Assembly (NCBI RefSeq): GCF_000331535.1
Contig: NZ_AMZN01000003.1
Location: 1-64,000 of the forward strand
Direction: 5' to 3'
DNA: 64,000 nt
Source of the DNA: Fulvivirga imtechensis AK7
Lineage (GTDB): Bacteria; Bacteroidota; Bacteroidia; Cytophagales; Cyclobacteriaceae
The notes under the pieces were generated by a model. It was not told the origin of the DNA and did no database searches. It was given only the letters and a program-made list of their open reading frames with translations. This document shows positions 19,397 through 28,539 of the stretch, in pieces (position 1 is the first letter of the stretch; the number at the start of each line of letters is the position of its first letter). The position numbers and the translations under genes are program-made.

Positions 19397-21410
19397 AGAA
19401 GAAAGTAAAACACCTGTTAAAACCAGGAAAAAGGCAACAACAAAAAAAGCTCCGGTGGAAAAAGCCTCACCGGCTAAAGTTAAAAAAGGGCAGGAAGAAG
19501 GTGTGGGTCATGCCACCCTCTTTTCGGAATATGACATTCATTTGTTCAAGGAGGGTAAACACTATCATTTATACAAAAAGCTTGGTTCACATCCTATGGA
19601 ATATAAAGGTGTTCAAGGCACCTACTTTGCTCTATGGGCTCCCAACGCAGAAAGTGTATCGGTGATCGGTAATTTTAATGAATGGAATCGTGCCAATCAT
19701 AAAATGGATGTGCGACATGATGGCTCCGGTATTTGGGAGTTGTTTATTCCTGAGGTGAAACAGGGAGCGCTATATAAATATTACATTAAGTCGCACCATG
19801 GACAATATGCCGTTGAAAAGGGCGACCCCTTTGCATTTAGATGGGAAACGCCCCCCAACACCGCTTCTATGGTGTGGAACATTGACCATACCTGGAAAGA
19901 CAGCGGCTGGATGACTAAAAGAAAAAAGCAAGCTGGTAAACCACAGGCTTACTCAGTATACGAACTGCATATTGGCTCGTGGAGACGTGTTCCTGAAGAT
20001 AATAACCGCTCTCTTACCTATCTCGAACTGGCCCAGCAACTGCCGGCTTATGTAAAGAACCTGGGGTTTACTCACGTGGAATTCATGCCGGTGATGGAGC
20101 ATCCGTTTTATGGCTCATGGGGATATCAGATCACGGGTTATTTTGCGCCTTCTAGCCGCTATGGTACTCCACAGGAGTTTATGATGCTGATTGAGGCTTT
20201 GCATAACGAGGGCATAGGTGTTATCCTGGATTGGGTTCCGTCACATTTCCCTTCGGATCAGCATGGGCTTCATTACTTTGATGGCACCTATCTGTTTGAA
20301 CATGCTGACTGGCGCAAGGGCTACCACCCTGACTGGAAGAGTTATATTTTTAACTATGGGCGCAATGAAGTTCGTGCGTTTTTGATCAGCAATGCATTGT
20401 ACTGGCTTGACCTCTATCATGTGGATGGCCTCAGAGTGGATGCTGTGGCTTCCATGTTGTACCTTGATTATTCACGAAAAGATGGAGAATGGGAGCCCAA
20501 TGAATACGGTGGCAATGAAAATCTTGATGCCATCAGCTTCCTGAAGGAATTTAACGAGGTGGTATACCACGAATATCCCGATGTGCAAACCATAGCAGAA
20601 GAGTCCACTTCTTGGCCTATGGTGTCTCGGCCCACTTATATCGGTGGCCTGGGTTTTGGTATGAAATGGATGATGGGCTGGATGCATGATACCCTCGAAT
20701 ATTTTAAGAAGGATCCGGTTCACCGTACCCATCATCAAAATGAAATTACTTTCAGCATTTACTATGCATTCACTGAAAGTTTTATGCTACCGCTTTCTCA
20801 CGATGAGGTGGTATATGGCAAGCAGGCGTTACTTTATAAAATGTCAGGTGATGAGTGGCAGAAATTTGCCAACCTGCGCAATTTATACGCCTACATGTAT
20901 GCACATCCGGGCACAAAATTGCTTTTCATGGGGGGAGAATTCGGCCAGACATCGGAATGGAACCATGATATGAGTCTGGACTGGCACCTTACTGAATATT
21001 ACCTGCATCAAGGCATACAAAAAGTGCTGACCCGGTTAAATGAGATCTACCGTTCGGAGCCGGCTCTATATGAATGTCAATTTGCCGAAGGGGGTTTTGA
21101 ATGGATAGATATTCATGACGCTCAAAACAGTGTTATTACTTTTGTTAGAAAGGGTAAAAAGCCCGGACAGATGATATTAGTGGCATGTAATTTTACCCCT
21201 GTACCACGTGAAAATTATCGAATAGGAGTGCCTGAAAAAGGTACTTATACGGAAATTTTTAATAGTGACGATCAGCTATACGGAGGAAGTAATGTAAAGA
21301 ATGAAGCGCCCCTGGGTTCTACTGACCTTCAGGCTCACGGAAGGGCGCATTCCATAACGTTAACACTACCTCCACTGGGCATTACCTATTTAAAATATAG
21401 CAAGAAATAA
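19386..21410 (+). CDS. glgB: 1,4-alpha-glucan branching enzyme (GH13_9)
   Basis: 674 aa. It introduces alpha-1,6 branches into glucan. A Lys/Ala/Pro-rich N-terminal extension (residues 2-35, low complexity, probably disordered) is unlike the core and unusual. Then comes a CBM48 domain (about 65-170: GTYFALWAPNAESVSVIGNFNEW) and the GH13 barrel with nucleophile D352 (GLRVDAVAS), acid/base E405 (TIAEEST) and D473 (LSHDEVVYGK). The C-terminal beta domain ends ITLTLPPLGITYLKY. It is the last gene of the glgE operon, overlapping treS-mak by 11 bp; its products feed the TreY/TreZ operon transcribed the other way. Confidence 0.96.
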   Translation: MANKEESKTPVKTRKKATTKKAPVEKASPAKVKKGQEEGVGHATLFSEYDIHLFKEGKHYHLYKKLGSHPMEYKGVQGTYFALWAPNAESVSVIGNFNEWNRANHKMDVRHDGSGIWELFIPEVKQGALYKYYIKSHHGQYAVEKGDPFAFRWETPPNTASMVWNIDHTWKDSGWMTKRKKQAGKPQAYSVYELHIGSWRRVPEDNNRSLTYLELAQQLPAYVKNLGFTHVEFMPVMEHPFYGSWGYQITGYFAPSSRYGTPQEFMMLIEALHNEGIGVILDWVPSHFPSDQHGLHYFDGTYLFEHADWRKGYHPDWKSYIFNYGRNEVRAFLISNALYWLDLYHVDGLRVDAVASMLYLDYSRKDGEWEPNEYGGNENLDAISFLKEFNEVVYHEYPDVQTIAEESTSWPMVSRPTYIGGLGFGMKWMMGWMHDTLEYFKKDPVHRTHHQNEITFSIYYAFTESFMLPLSHDEVVYGKQALLYKMSGDEWQKFANLRNLYAYMYAHPGTKLLFMGGEFGQTSEWNHDMSLDWHLTEYYLHQGIQKVLTRLNEIYRSEPALYECQFAEGGFEWIDIHDAQNSVITFVRKGKKPGQMILVACNFTPVPRENYRIGVPEKGTYTEIFNSDDQLYGGSNVKNEAPLGSTDLQAHGRAHSITLTLPPLGITYLKYSKK

Positions 21411-21421
21411 GATCGTACGCC

Positions 21422-22003
21422 CTATTTCGAAGGAGGAGAGATCATAATATGCGCCCTGTGCGTGCCGGGATCCATTATCCATGGTCCTCCCGGTACCAGG
21501 GGCCGTATCGGTAATCCCGTAGACTCAGCCGTGGCGAAGGGGATGTACACCACATATCGAAGAGAGGCATTAACGACTTTACCCGTAGCAGGATCATATT
21601 TGCCATCAGGCCCGGAAAGCACATGAAGGGTTGCGGGGTTTTTCGGCATGATCAAAGTGCCTGCTTTGGCCTCTTTTTCCCTGATATCAAAGACTTCACC
21701 ATGAGACTTACCCTGAGCATACAATTCCCTACCTCGCGCCATAAACGGCTCAAGGTCTTTATGGTAGCACGCCACACTAAAACCCTCCTTGTTAGGGTCA
21801 TCTGCGAGGCAGATCATTTCATTTGTACCTTCCTTGAGTTTCACAAGTTTTCCACTACTGTCATAGCCAAGTACAGTCGCTTCTGCCTGCTTTTCTTCAG
21901 GAGCAGCCTGTATGGCAGCTTTTATCTGGTCTTCTTTTGAAGGTATTTGAGCATAGCCCGTAAGTGTGCAGGCTATCATTAGGAGCGGTAGAAATGATTT
22001 CAT
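21422..22003 (-). CDS. Conserved secreted protein of unknown function
   Basis: 193 aa with a clear signal peptide (MKSFLPLLMIACTLTGYAQ). I do not recognise a named domain. The mature protein has a short charged helix (about 25-40), then a beta-rich part with EGTNEMICLADDP and a histidine-containing YHKDLEPFMARGRELYAQGKS segment. The end (PLVPGGPWIMDPGTHRAHIMISPP) is rich in Pro, Gly and His and looks conserved, possibly metal-related. It converges on glgB with only 11 bp between them, but its secretion signal gives no link to glucan metabolism. Real gene likely; function unknown. Confidence 0.7.
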   Translation of the reverse strand: MKSFLPLLMIACTLTGYAQIPSKEDQIKAAIQAAPEEKQAEATVLGYDSSGKLVKLKEGTNEMICLADDPNKEGFSVACYHKDLEPFMARGRELYAQGKSHGEVFDIREKEAKAGTLIMPKNPATLHVLSGPDGKYDPATGKVVNASLRYVVYIPFATAESTGLPIRPLVPGGPWIMDPGTHRAHIMISPPSK

Positions 22004-22220
22004 GGGTTTGCTGGTTTCGTTCTGCCTTAAAGATAGGAAAAAAGAAGGAGATGAACTTAGCCACTAGTATTGAGTCGTTAGTCATGAGTAAAAGAACACG
22101 TTCACCAATCTCCTTCCGGGAGGAGACGCCATGCTTTAAGTTAAGAATGTCATCCCGACTTCGGAGGAATCCATGCACAAGTTACTACTTCGAAAATGCA
22201 TATATCTTTCCCTTGGGGTA

Positions 22221-22510
22221 CCAATGACAAGTTTTCACTACACATGGATAATGAACAGATTATTACATCCCCTCACTATCGTCATCCCGGACGTAACGCA
22301 GTGAAGATCCGGGATCTCCTCACTACTGCCTGTAACTGAATTTCGGCCTCTGCCACTGATCAGGGGGATCCTGAATATTTTCTCCGCTATGCTGCGAAAA
22401 TTCCAGGATGACGTGGTAGTTGATAATCTCTGTTCTTCCTCTGCTTCTTCTGTGGTTAATGATGGCATAAAGTCATTAGCCTTCAAAATCAACTGAAAGT
22501 TGTTATTCCC
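22221..22510. repeat. Dispersed ~285 bp repeat, copy A
   Basis: This block matches, in reverse complement, the block at 40449-40731. Shared landmarks are ATGACAAGTTTTCA, GTCATCCCGGACGTAACGCA, TCCTGAATATTTTCTCCG, AAAATTCCAGGATGACGTGG and TCTGTGGTTAATG. The core GATCCGGGATC is palindromic. The 84 aa frame across it is not a gene. The rest of the 22004-22697 spacer holds related debris: TCTCCTTCCGGGAGGAG at ~22109 (compare 41720) and a second CTCTGTGGTTAAA end at ~22680. Confidence 0.8.
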
Positions 22511-22697
22511 CTCGAGATTACTGTGCTTCTGAGAAGAGATTTTTCTTTAGCTTAATAGCATTGGGAGAAGACAGAGATGGGTTCGGAAGTCGTAAATTGA
22601 AGTATGTGGGATCAAAACATCAAAAAACTAAAAAGGAGTGGCGCAGATAGATCTCTGTTTCCTCTGCGCCTCCTCAGTGCTCTCTGTGGTTAAAATT

Positions 22698-23369
22698 TTA
22701 GTTGTTCAATTGAAACGTAATAGGAATTACCATTCTCACTTTTACTTTCCTACCCCCCTGTCTTCCCGGTATCCAGTTTGGAGCTGCTGACAATACTCTT
22801 TCAGCTTCTTCATCTAAACCTGCCCCTGCCCCTTTGATCGTTTTTACATCTGTTATTTTGCCGTTTTCATCAATGATAAACTGCACGAAAACTTTACCTT
22901 CTATGCCTAACTTCCTTGCTTTGGAAGGATACTTCATATTTTTACCTATAAATTTATAGAAGGCTTCGTAACCTCCATCCGGAGAGGGCATTTGTTCAAC
23001 ATAATCATGAAATTCAGGAGCTTTTTCTTCAGGTAACGGCTCTGGCTCGATTTCAGGCTCAAAATCTTCCCAAATTTGTGGGTCTACCTGTAGGTCTGGT
23101 TCTTCCTCCAGCTCCTCATCATTAGGTACTTCAACAGGTTTTGCTAGAATAGGTTTTGGTGGCTTGGGTGGTGGATCTGGAAATGTGATTGGAATAATTG
23201 GCAACTCATCTATTCCTGAGCCATCCAAATCGTCTACCGTAGGTTCAATTTTCACCGCCCTGTACTCAAAAGCCGACACGGCCAGCATCATCGCGGCCAA
23301 CAGACCGATCTGAAAGAAAAGTCCTGACTGTTTGCGCAGGTCCTTTTCCGGATTCTTACGTTTTTCCAT
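22698..23369 (-). CDS. tonB: TonB-family energy transducer
   Basis: 223 aa. It has a basic N-terminus, one membrane segment (about 15-34), and a Pro/Glu-rich periplasmic linker (FPDPPPKPPKPILAKP, then acidic repeats) that spans the periplasm. The C-terminal TonB domain (about 135-223) includes YPSKARKLGIEGKVFVQFIIDENG. TonB couples the inner-membrane proton force to outer-membrane receptors. No ExbB/ExbD is near. It overlaps the upstream small membrane gene by 14 bp and forms the end of an operon with an ECF sigma factor, so its expression is probably tied to that regulator. Confidence 0.88.
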   Translation of the reverse strand: MEKRKNPEKDLRKQSGLFFQIGLLAAMMLAVSAFEYRAVKIEPTVDDLDGSGIDELPIIPITFPDPPPKPPKPILAKPVEVPNDEELEEEPDLQVDPQIWEDFEPEIEPEPLPEEKAPEFHDYVEQMPSPDGGYEAFYKFIGKNMKYPSKARKLGIEGKVFVQFIIDENGKITDVKTIKGAGAGLDEEAERVLSAAPNWIPGRQGGRKVKVRMVIPITFQLNN

Positions 23370-23670
23370 TGTTCTTGGTGTTTAATCTAACATTTATTAA
23401 TACACCCGGCCGGGATGTTTTATTTTTCATACCTTGCTGCAACTGCTCCGGTCTGACTTTCTTCTCCTCCATCTTTTCCAGTCTTTGTAAGCCCAAATAC
23501 CCGATGAAGATGATCCCCAGCAGAATAATGATGTAAAGGATCATTTTCAGTATCCTCTTCCACATACCGCTGCGCTCATGTTTTTTTAACACGTCATAGT
23601 AGTTCTTGTGGCTTTCGATCCTCCTCGAAGTCATCTTTTTTCTGCGCAATCTGATCTCGTGTCTTCCCAT
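23356..23670 (-). CDS. Small single-pass membrane protein in the sigma factor operon
   Basis: 104 aa. The N-terminal ~38 residues are very basic (RLRRKKMTSRR), then one membrane segment (about 42-62: ILKMILYIIILLGIIFIGYLGL), then a basic periplasmic tail. Its ATG shares a base with the stop of the ECF sigma factor, and its end overlaps tonB. The position after an ECF sigma gene is where an anti-sigma factor is often encoded, but the cytoplasmic part lacks a zinc-binding HxxxCxxC motif and is short. An anti-sigma role is therefore only a guess; it is a real, unnamed gene. Confidence 0.65.
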   Translation of the reverse strand: MGRHEIRLRRKKMTSRRIESHKNYYDVLKKHERSGMWKRILKMILYIIILLGIIFIGYLGLQRLEKMEEKKVRPEQLQQGMKNKTSRPGVLINVRLNTKNNGKT

Positions 23671-24269
23671 TATTCGTTCCAGTTGACCTTAAAGTGTTCT
23701 TTTAGCTTTTCCACCGCTCTGTAGAGTCGCATCTTAGCGCCACTTTCACCAATATTCAATATAAATGCAATTTCTTTGAAGCTGCGATCCTCAAAAAATC
23801 TTAATTCTAATACTTCAATTGTTTCCGTAGGCAATTCTTTTAATGTCTTGATCAATAGCTGCACCTGCTCCTGGCTGAATTCCTTTTCGTCTGTTTCAAA
23901 CAGCTCCAGCACGCGTTCTTCTTCAATACTAAATACCCTGTTCTTCTTTTTCTTATTGTAAAACTTATTGACCTCGTTGCTGGCTATGCGAAACAACCAT
24001 GCTGAAAAGGGCAACCCTCTAAACTCATACTTTTTCAAATTCTGCAGAGCTTTCAAAAAAGTCTGTGAGCAAAGGTCAGCAGTCAACTCTTCATCATCCG
24101 TTCTGCGGTAAACAAAGTGAAAGATGCCTTCATAATACCTGTCATATAACCTGCCGAAAACCTGAGGCTCTTTTTTTGATGCCTCAATTATCCGTTGCTC
24201 ATCAGCAATCTCTTCTTCGGTCATATGTCTGCCCGCATTCAAGCTTCTTAGATCAATTGTTTTGTACAT
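23670..24269 (-). CDS. ECF-type RNA polymerase sigma factor
   Basis: 199 aa from the ATG at 24269; the frame opens further upstream, but those residues (LKILYFLCDLFKKRG) are not sigma-like. Region 2 is at about 35-105 (FGRLYDRYYEGIFHFVYRR, LPFSAWLFRIASNEVNKFY). Region 4 is at about 135-195 with the helix-turn-helix EDRSFKEIAFILNIGESGAKMRLYRA. It directs RNA polymerase to a small regulon. It is the first gene of an overlapping operon with a small membrane protein and TonB, which suggests envelope or uptake-related control. The target promoter cannot be read here. Confidence 0.88.
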   Translation of the reverse strand: MYKTIDLRSLNAGRHMTEEEIADEQRIIEASKKEPQVFGRLYDRYYEGIFHFVYRRTDDEELTADLCSQTFLKALQNLKKYEFRGLPFSAWLFRIASNEVNKFYNKKKKNRVFSIEEERVLELFETDEKEFSQEQVQLLIKTLKELPTETIEVLELRFFEDRSFKEIAFILNIGESGAKMRLYRAVEKLKEHFKVNWNE

Positions 24270-24409
24270 ATAACCGCGCTTTTTGAAAAGGTCACACAAA
24301 AAATACAAAATTTTCAGTTCATGCACACGGCCCGCCATCTGTCACAAAAATTTTGCGTCCACATTTAAATATTAATACATTTAAGACAAGACCATAACTC
24401 TTACTTCCC

Positions 24410-26866
24410 ATGAGCAAACTTTACTTGTTGGGTGCACTTCTGTTTATAGGATGCACCGCTACCTCAAATTCCACAACATCAGCGCAAAGAACAGCCACTC
24501 CTTCTTCCGGCATAGCTGGAAAAACTGCGGGCATGCAGAAATTTGAAGGGTTCTTTGAATATTATTATGACGATAAAACAGATAAGATCTACCTGGTGGT
24601 GGATAAATTCGATCAGGAGTTTTTGTATGTAAATTCCTTAGCCGCAGGAGTAGGCTCCAATGATATCGGCCTGGACCGTAATCAATTGGGAAACAGCCGT
24701 GTGGTGAAATTCGAAAGACGGGGGCCGAAAATATTGTTGGTAGAGCCTAATTATGCTTACCGGGCCATCAGCGATAATGCAGACGAACAAAATGCAGTAC
24801 GCGATGCCTTTGCTCAATCGGTACTATGGGGTTTTACTCTTGTGACCGAGGAGGAAGGAAAGGTATTGGTTGATGCCTCGGATTTCTTTTTGAATGATGC
24901 CCATGATGTAACGGGTAGACTTAAGAGCATGAGCCAGGGCAATTATTCGCTAGATAAATCCCGGTCTGCCTTCTACCTGCCGAAGACAAAAAATTTTCCA
25001 AAAAACTCAGAAGTGGAGGTGACCCTGACTTTTACAGGAACGCCCTCTGGCCGGTATATCAGAAGTGTGGTGCCTACCCCTTCTAATGTGACCGTGCGTC
25101 AGCATCATTCCTTTGTAGAGTTGCCCGATAATAATTTCGAGCCACGAAAATATGATCCGCGGGCAGGTTATTTTGGTATTTCTTACTACGACTACGCTAC
25201 ACCTATCAATGAGAATATAGAAAAACGTTTCATCTCCAAACACCGATTACAGAAAAAAGATCCGAATGCTGCTGTCAGCGAAGCGGTTAAGCCCATCATT
25301 TATTATTTAGATAGGGGCACGCCTGAGCCTATCAGGTCGGCCTTGCTTGATGGGGCGCGCTGGTGGGACCAAGCCTTTGAAGCAGCGGGGTATAAAGATG
25401 CATTCCAGGTGAAACTGCTACCCGAAGATGCAGATCCTATGGATGTTCGATACAATGTCATTAACTGGGTGCATCGCTCTACCCGCGGATGGTCGTATGG
25501 ATCATCAGTTACAGACCCACGTACAGGCGAGATCATTAAGGGGCACGTACTGTTGGGCTCATTGCGCGTCAGGCAAGACTTTCTGATAGCCGAAGGGCTG
25601 CTGGCTCCCTATGAAGACGGCAAAACAGTGCCGAAGGAGATGCAGGAAATGGCTTTGGCCAGACTTCGTCAACTGTCTGCCCATGAGGTAGGCCATACGC
25701 TGGGACTGGCCCACAGCTATTCCTCCAGTGCTGAAGGATTGGCGTCTGTAATGGATTATCCCCACCCATTAGCAGAGATCAAAGACGGAAAAATTGATCT
25801 TTCTAATGCTTATGACGATAAGATCGGTGCCTGGGATAAAGTGTCCATTGCCTATGGTTACCAGGACTTTCCCAACAATGTAAATGAAGAAGAGGCTTTG
25901 GATCAAATCATACAGAAATCATTTGCCGCAGGCCTTACATTTCTATCCGACCAGGACGCGCGGCCCCGGGGTGGCGCTCATCCCTATGCACACCTTTGGG
26001 ACAACGGCAAAAATGCTGCCGATGAGTTGGAACGGGTGCTAGAGGTGAGAAAAATAGCAATAAAAAACTTCGGAGAGAAGAATATTCGTGACCACGAGCC
26101 ATACGCTAAACTTGAGGAAGTGCTGGTGCCTATTTATTTCTTTCACCGTTACCAAACCGAGGCTGCTGTTAAGTTGATCGGAGGTCTGAACTATCGCTAT
26201 GCGTTACGTGGAGATGGCCAATTAATTACTGAAATGGTTGACCCTCAGGCTCAGAAAGCAGGCCTACAGGCACTGCTAAGCACACTATCGGCCGAGAATC
26301 TGGCGCTGCCTGAAAAGTTAATTGCGATGATCCCCCCTAGACCGATCAGCTATGACCGCACTCGCGAAGTGATCAATATCAGGACGGGCCTTACCTTCGA
26401 CCCTCTGGGAGCTGCGGAGAGTGCGGCAAATATGACGCTGCAGTTGCTGTTTCACCCCGCGCGCGCTCAGCGACTGGTGGAGTACCATTCCAGGAACTCA
26501 GATCAGCCTGGTTTAGGGCAGGTAATCGATCAGGTAATCACTTCCACATGGAAAAAGTCTCACAACAATGGATATGAAGGGGAAATAGAGCGTACCGTGG
26601 ATGATATGGTACTTGTCAACCTTATGGGGCTGGCGGTGGATAAAGACGCGAGCGAGCAGGTAAAGGCTATTGCTTATCTCAAAATCGATCAGTTGAAGAA
26701 TTGGTTACAATCTCGGCTTAATTCACAGCAGGGTGATGCACAAAAAGCCCATTATACCTTTGCTATCCGAAAAATCGAGCAGTTCCAGGACGACCCTGAG
26801 AAATTTGAATTAGTGAAACCGCTGGACCCCCCGGCGGGCTCTCCGATAGGGATGGGGTGTGATTAA
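24410..26866 (+). CDS. Zinc-dependent metalloprotease (DUF5117/DUF4953 type)
   Basis: 818 aa lipoprotein or secreted protein (GALLFIGCTAT at the N-terminus gives a lipobox, Cys15). A DUF5117-like beta domain (about 70-260) precedes the metzincin catalytic part. HEVGHTLGLAH gives zinc ligands H425, H429 and H435, and a VMDYPHP turn follows about 15 residues later. Length and order match the large Bacteroidota family annotated as zinc-dependent metalloprotease with DUF5117/DUF5118 domains. It is transcribed divergently from the ECF sigma operon, with about 140 bp between. Substrate unknown. Confidence 0.88.
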   Translation: MSKLYLLGALLFIGCTATSNSTTSAQRTATPSSGIAGKTAGMQKFEGFFEYYYDDKTDKIYLVVDKFDQEFLYVNSLAAGVGSNDIGLDRNQLGNSRVVKFERRGPKILLVEPNYAYRAISDNADEQNAVRDAFAQSVLWGFTLVTEEEGKVLVDASDFFLNDAHDVTGRLKSMSQGNYSLDKSRSAFYLPKTKNFPKNSEVEVTLTFTGTPSGRYIRSVVPTPSNVTVRQHHSFVELPDNNFEPRKYDPRAGYFGISYYDYATPINENIEKRFISKHRLQKKDPNAAVSEAVKPIIYYLDRGTPEPIRSALLDGARWWDQAFEAAGYKDAFQVKLLPEDADPMDVRYNVINWVHRSTRGWSYGSSVTDPRTGEIIKGHVLLGSLRVRQDFLIAEGLLAPYEDGKTVPKEMQEMALARLRQLSAHEVGHTLGLAHSYSSSAEGLASVMDYPHPLAEIKDGKIDLSNAYDDKIGAWDKVSIAYGYQDFPNNVNEEEALDQIIQKSFAAGLTFLSDQDARPRGGAHPYAHLWDNGKNAADELERVLEVRKIAIKNFGEKNIRDHEPYAKLEEVLVPIYFFHRYQTEAAVKLIGGLNYRYALRGDGQLITEMVDPQAQKAGLQALLSTLSAENLALPEKLIAMIPPRPISYDRTREVINIRTGLTFDPLGAAESAANMTLQLLFHPARAQRLVEYHSRNSDQPGLGQVIDQVITSTWKKSHNNGYEGEIERTVDDMVLVNLMGLAVDKDASEQVKAIAYLKIDQLKNWLQSRLNSQQGDAQKAHYTFAIRKIEQFQDDPEKFELVKPLDPPAGSPIGMGCD

Positions 26867-27087
26867 TATTGTTGAAATGGTCAGTGTGGAGAAACACTGA
26901 AATTATAATTTATTGTTAAATTCATCTAGTGTTGAGTTAAGTGTACTGTGCCGTATAAGTTGCAGTTATTTTTGTTCCAGGCAACGCAAAAAATATGAGC
27001 ATAGCCATAGCTACGTAAGTATTTTTTAAGGCAGCATGGGACAAAAAGAACAAAGCTTGGTATGGCTAAAGTATGCTTAACTTAACA

Positions 27088-27210
27088 CTAGTACCCAAAG
27101 GATGATTTAAGGACGTTGCTATCCCAAAAGCCACCCCAAAAGATCATTAGGGAATAAATGTTATTTTTGACAAGCGTTCTATAGGCGATGGTGAAATAGT
27201 TTTTGAGCAT
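27088..27210 (-). pseudogene. N-terminal fragment of a MacB/FtsX-type permease
   Basis: The 40-codon stretch MLKNYFTIAYRTLVKNNIYS and on resembles the conserved start of Bacteroidota MacB/FtsX-like ABC permeases (MLKNYFKIAxRNLxKNKxYS...). It stops after about 40 residues, and the first membrane helix is broken (FWGGFWDS). No further permease sequence follows downstream, so this is a relic. The rest of the 26867-27313 spacer shows no gene. Confidence 0.5.
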
Positions 27211-27313
27211 GACCGGAAGTTTTAATGTGCTAAAGACAGTTGTTTCATAAAAAGGATGCATAATATTGCAAAAAGGAATACTCCGGAATTTCAAACAGGT
27301 TACAACCAAAGGC

Positions 27314-28339
27314 ATGTCTGACAAAGAATTAATTGAGGAAGATGATGAGCTTTTTGAGCATCATCGGATAGTAGCAGACCCGAAGCAGCAGTTGCTGAGG
27401 ATCGATAGATTTCTGATGGACAGATTACCCAATGTAACCCGTAATAAGCTGCAGAATGCCATAAAAGACGGCTTTGTAAAGGTGAATGAAGTAGAGGTGA
27501 AACCGAACTACAAGGTACGCCCGGCAGATGTGATCACCATAGCGCTGCCAGAGCCGCCGAGAGATACGGAGGTTGTGCCGGAGGATATTCCGCTCAATAT
27601 CATTTATGAAGATGAAGACTTGCTGGTCGTGAATAAAGAAGCGGGAATGGTGGTGCATCCGGCCTATCAAAACTGGTCCGGGACTTTGGTAAATGCACTG
27701 GCTTATCATTTCCAAAACCTCCCCGAGATGAAAGGCAATGAAGGCCGGCCGGGATTGGTTCACCGGATAGATAAGGATACCTCAGGATTATTGGTAATCG
27801 CCAAGTCTGAAGCCGGTATGAACGGATTGGCCAAACAGTTTTATGACCATTCCATAGAAAGAACATACTATGCCCTTGTATGGGGCGTTCCCGAACCCGA
27901 AAAAGGCACTATCAATATCAACTTGGGTAGAAGCTTAAAAGACAGAAGAGTGACTGTAGCGTATGAAGATGAATCTATCGGAAGGAATGCTATCACCCAT
28001 TACGAAGTCGTTGAAGATCTGCGGTATGTGTCATTGGTAAAATGCAACCTGGAGACAGGTAGAACGCACCAGATCAGGGCACATATGAAGCATCTGGGAC
28101 ATCCCTTGTTTAACGATGCCACCTATGGTGGAGATAAAGTGCTAAAGGGAACTCAATTTTCCAAGTACAAAAGCTTTGTCGACAACTGTTTCAAGATCAT
28201 ACCAAGGCAGGCGCTGCATGCCAAATCACTCGGGTTTGTTCACCCGGTGAAAAAAGAATTCATGCAGTTTGACAGTGAACTGCCGGCAGACTTTGAAGCC
28301 GTGCTGGAAAAATGGAGACATTATGTGCAGTATACCTAA
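27314..28339 (+). CDS. RluA-family pseudouridine synthase (RluD-like)
   Basis: 341 aa from the ATG at 27314; the frame's earlier TTG is unlikely. An N-terminal S4 RNA-binding domain (about 30-90: LLRIDRFLMDRLPNVTRNKLQNAIKDGFVKVN) precedes the RluA catalytic domain. That domain has the active-site motif LVHRIDKDTSGLLVIAK, whose second Asp is the catalytic residue, and the GRTHQIRAHM motif. It modifies uridines in rRNA; S4 plus this length fits RluD (23S helix 69), but RluC-type specificity cannot be excluded. It is a single gene convergent with a 67 aa gene, 4 bp overlapping at the 3' ends. Confidence 0.9.
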   Translation: MSDKELIEEDDELFEHHRIVADPKQQLLRIDRFLMDRLPNVTRNKLQNAIKDGFVKVNEVEVKPNYKVRPADVITIALPEPPRDTEVVPEDIPLNIIYEDEDLLVVNKEAGMVVHPAYQNWSGTLVNALAYHFQNLPEMKGNEGRPGLVHRIDKDTSGLLVIAKSEAGMNGLAKQFYDHSIERTYYALVWGVPEPEKGTININLGRSLKDRRVTVAYEDESIGRNAITHYEVVEDLRYVSLVKCNLETGRTHQIRAHMKHLGHPLFNDATYGGDKVLKGTQFSKYKSFVDNCFKIIPRQALHAKSLGFVHPVKKEFMQFDSELPADFEAVLEKWRHYVQYT

Positions 28340-28539
28340 ACTGCCAGATTCATATCGTCATTTTTCTTGAGCGCTTTTTCGATTTCCTTCATCGCTTTCT
28401 GCTTAAACTGCTGATAGTTCTCATCATGATGAGGATCGTACAGCAAGTCCTTGATATAATCAAGCACCTTCTCCATTTCAGAAGCGTTCATAGCCTCCAG
28501 CGATTGCAGGATGGCCTGCTTTTTTGTTAACGTTTTCAT
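28336..28539 (-). CDS. Small conserved helical protein (67 aa)
   Basis: 67 aa, predicted all-helical and charged: MKTLTKKQAILQSLEAMNAS, an EMEKVLDYIKDLLYD helix, then KQKAMKEIEKALKK. The pattern resembles short antitoxin-like or DUF2281-like proteins of Bacteroidota, but no toxin gene lies beside it and the DNA-binding part of such antitoxins is not evident. Its 3' end overlaps the pseudouridine synthase gene tail to tail by 4 bp. Probably real, given codon use and the clean start; function unknown. Confidence 0.55.
   Translation of the reverse strand: MKTLTKKQAILQSLEAMNASEMEKVLDYIKDLLYDPHHDENYQQFKQKAMKEIEKALKKNDDMNLAV

Noticed and set aside
22238-22492. 84 aa minus-strand frame, and a similar 94 aa frame at 40336-40620
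   Set aside because: Both lie in the dispersed repeat, in opposite orientations of it, and do not encode the same protein; not coding.
28336-28539. Toxin-antitoxin pair
   Set aside because: The 67 aa protein looks somewhat antitoxin-like, but no toxin gene is adjacent on either side.
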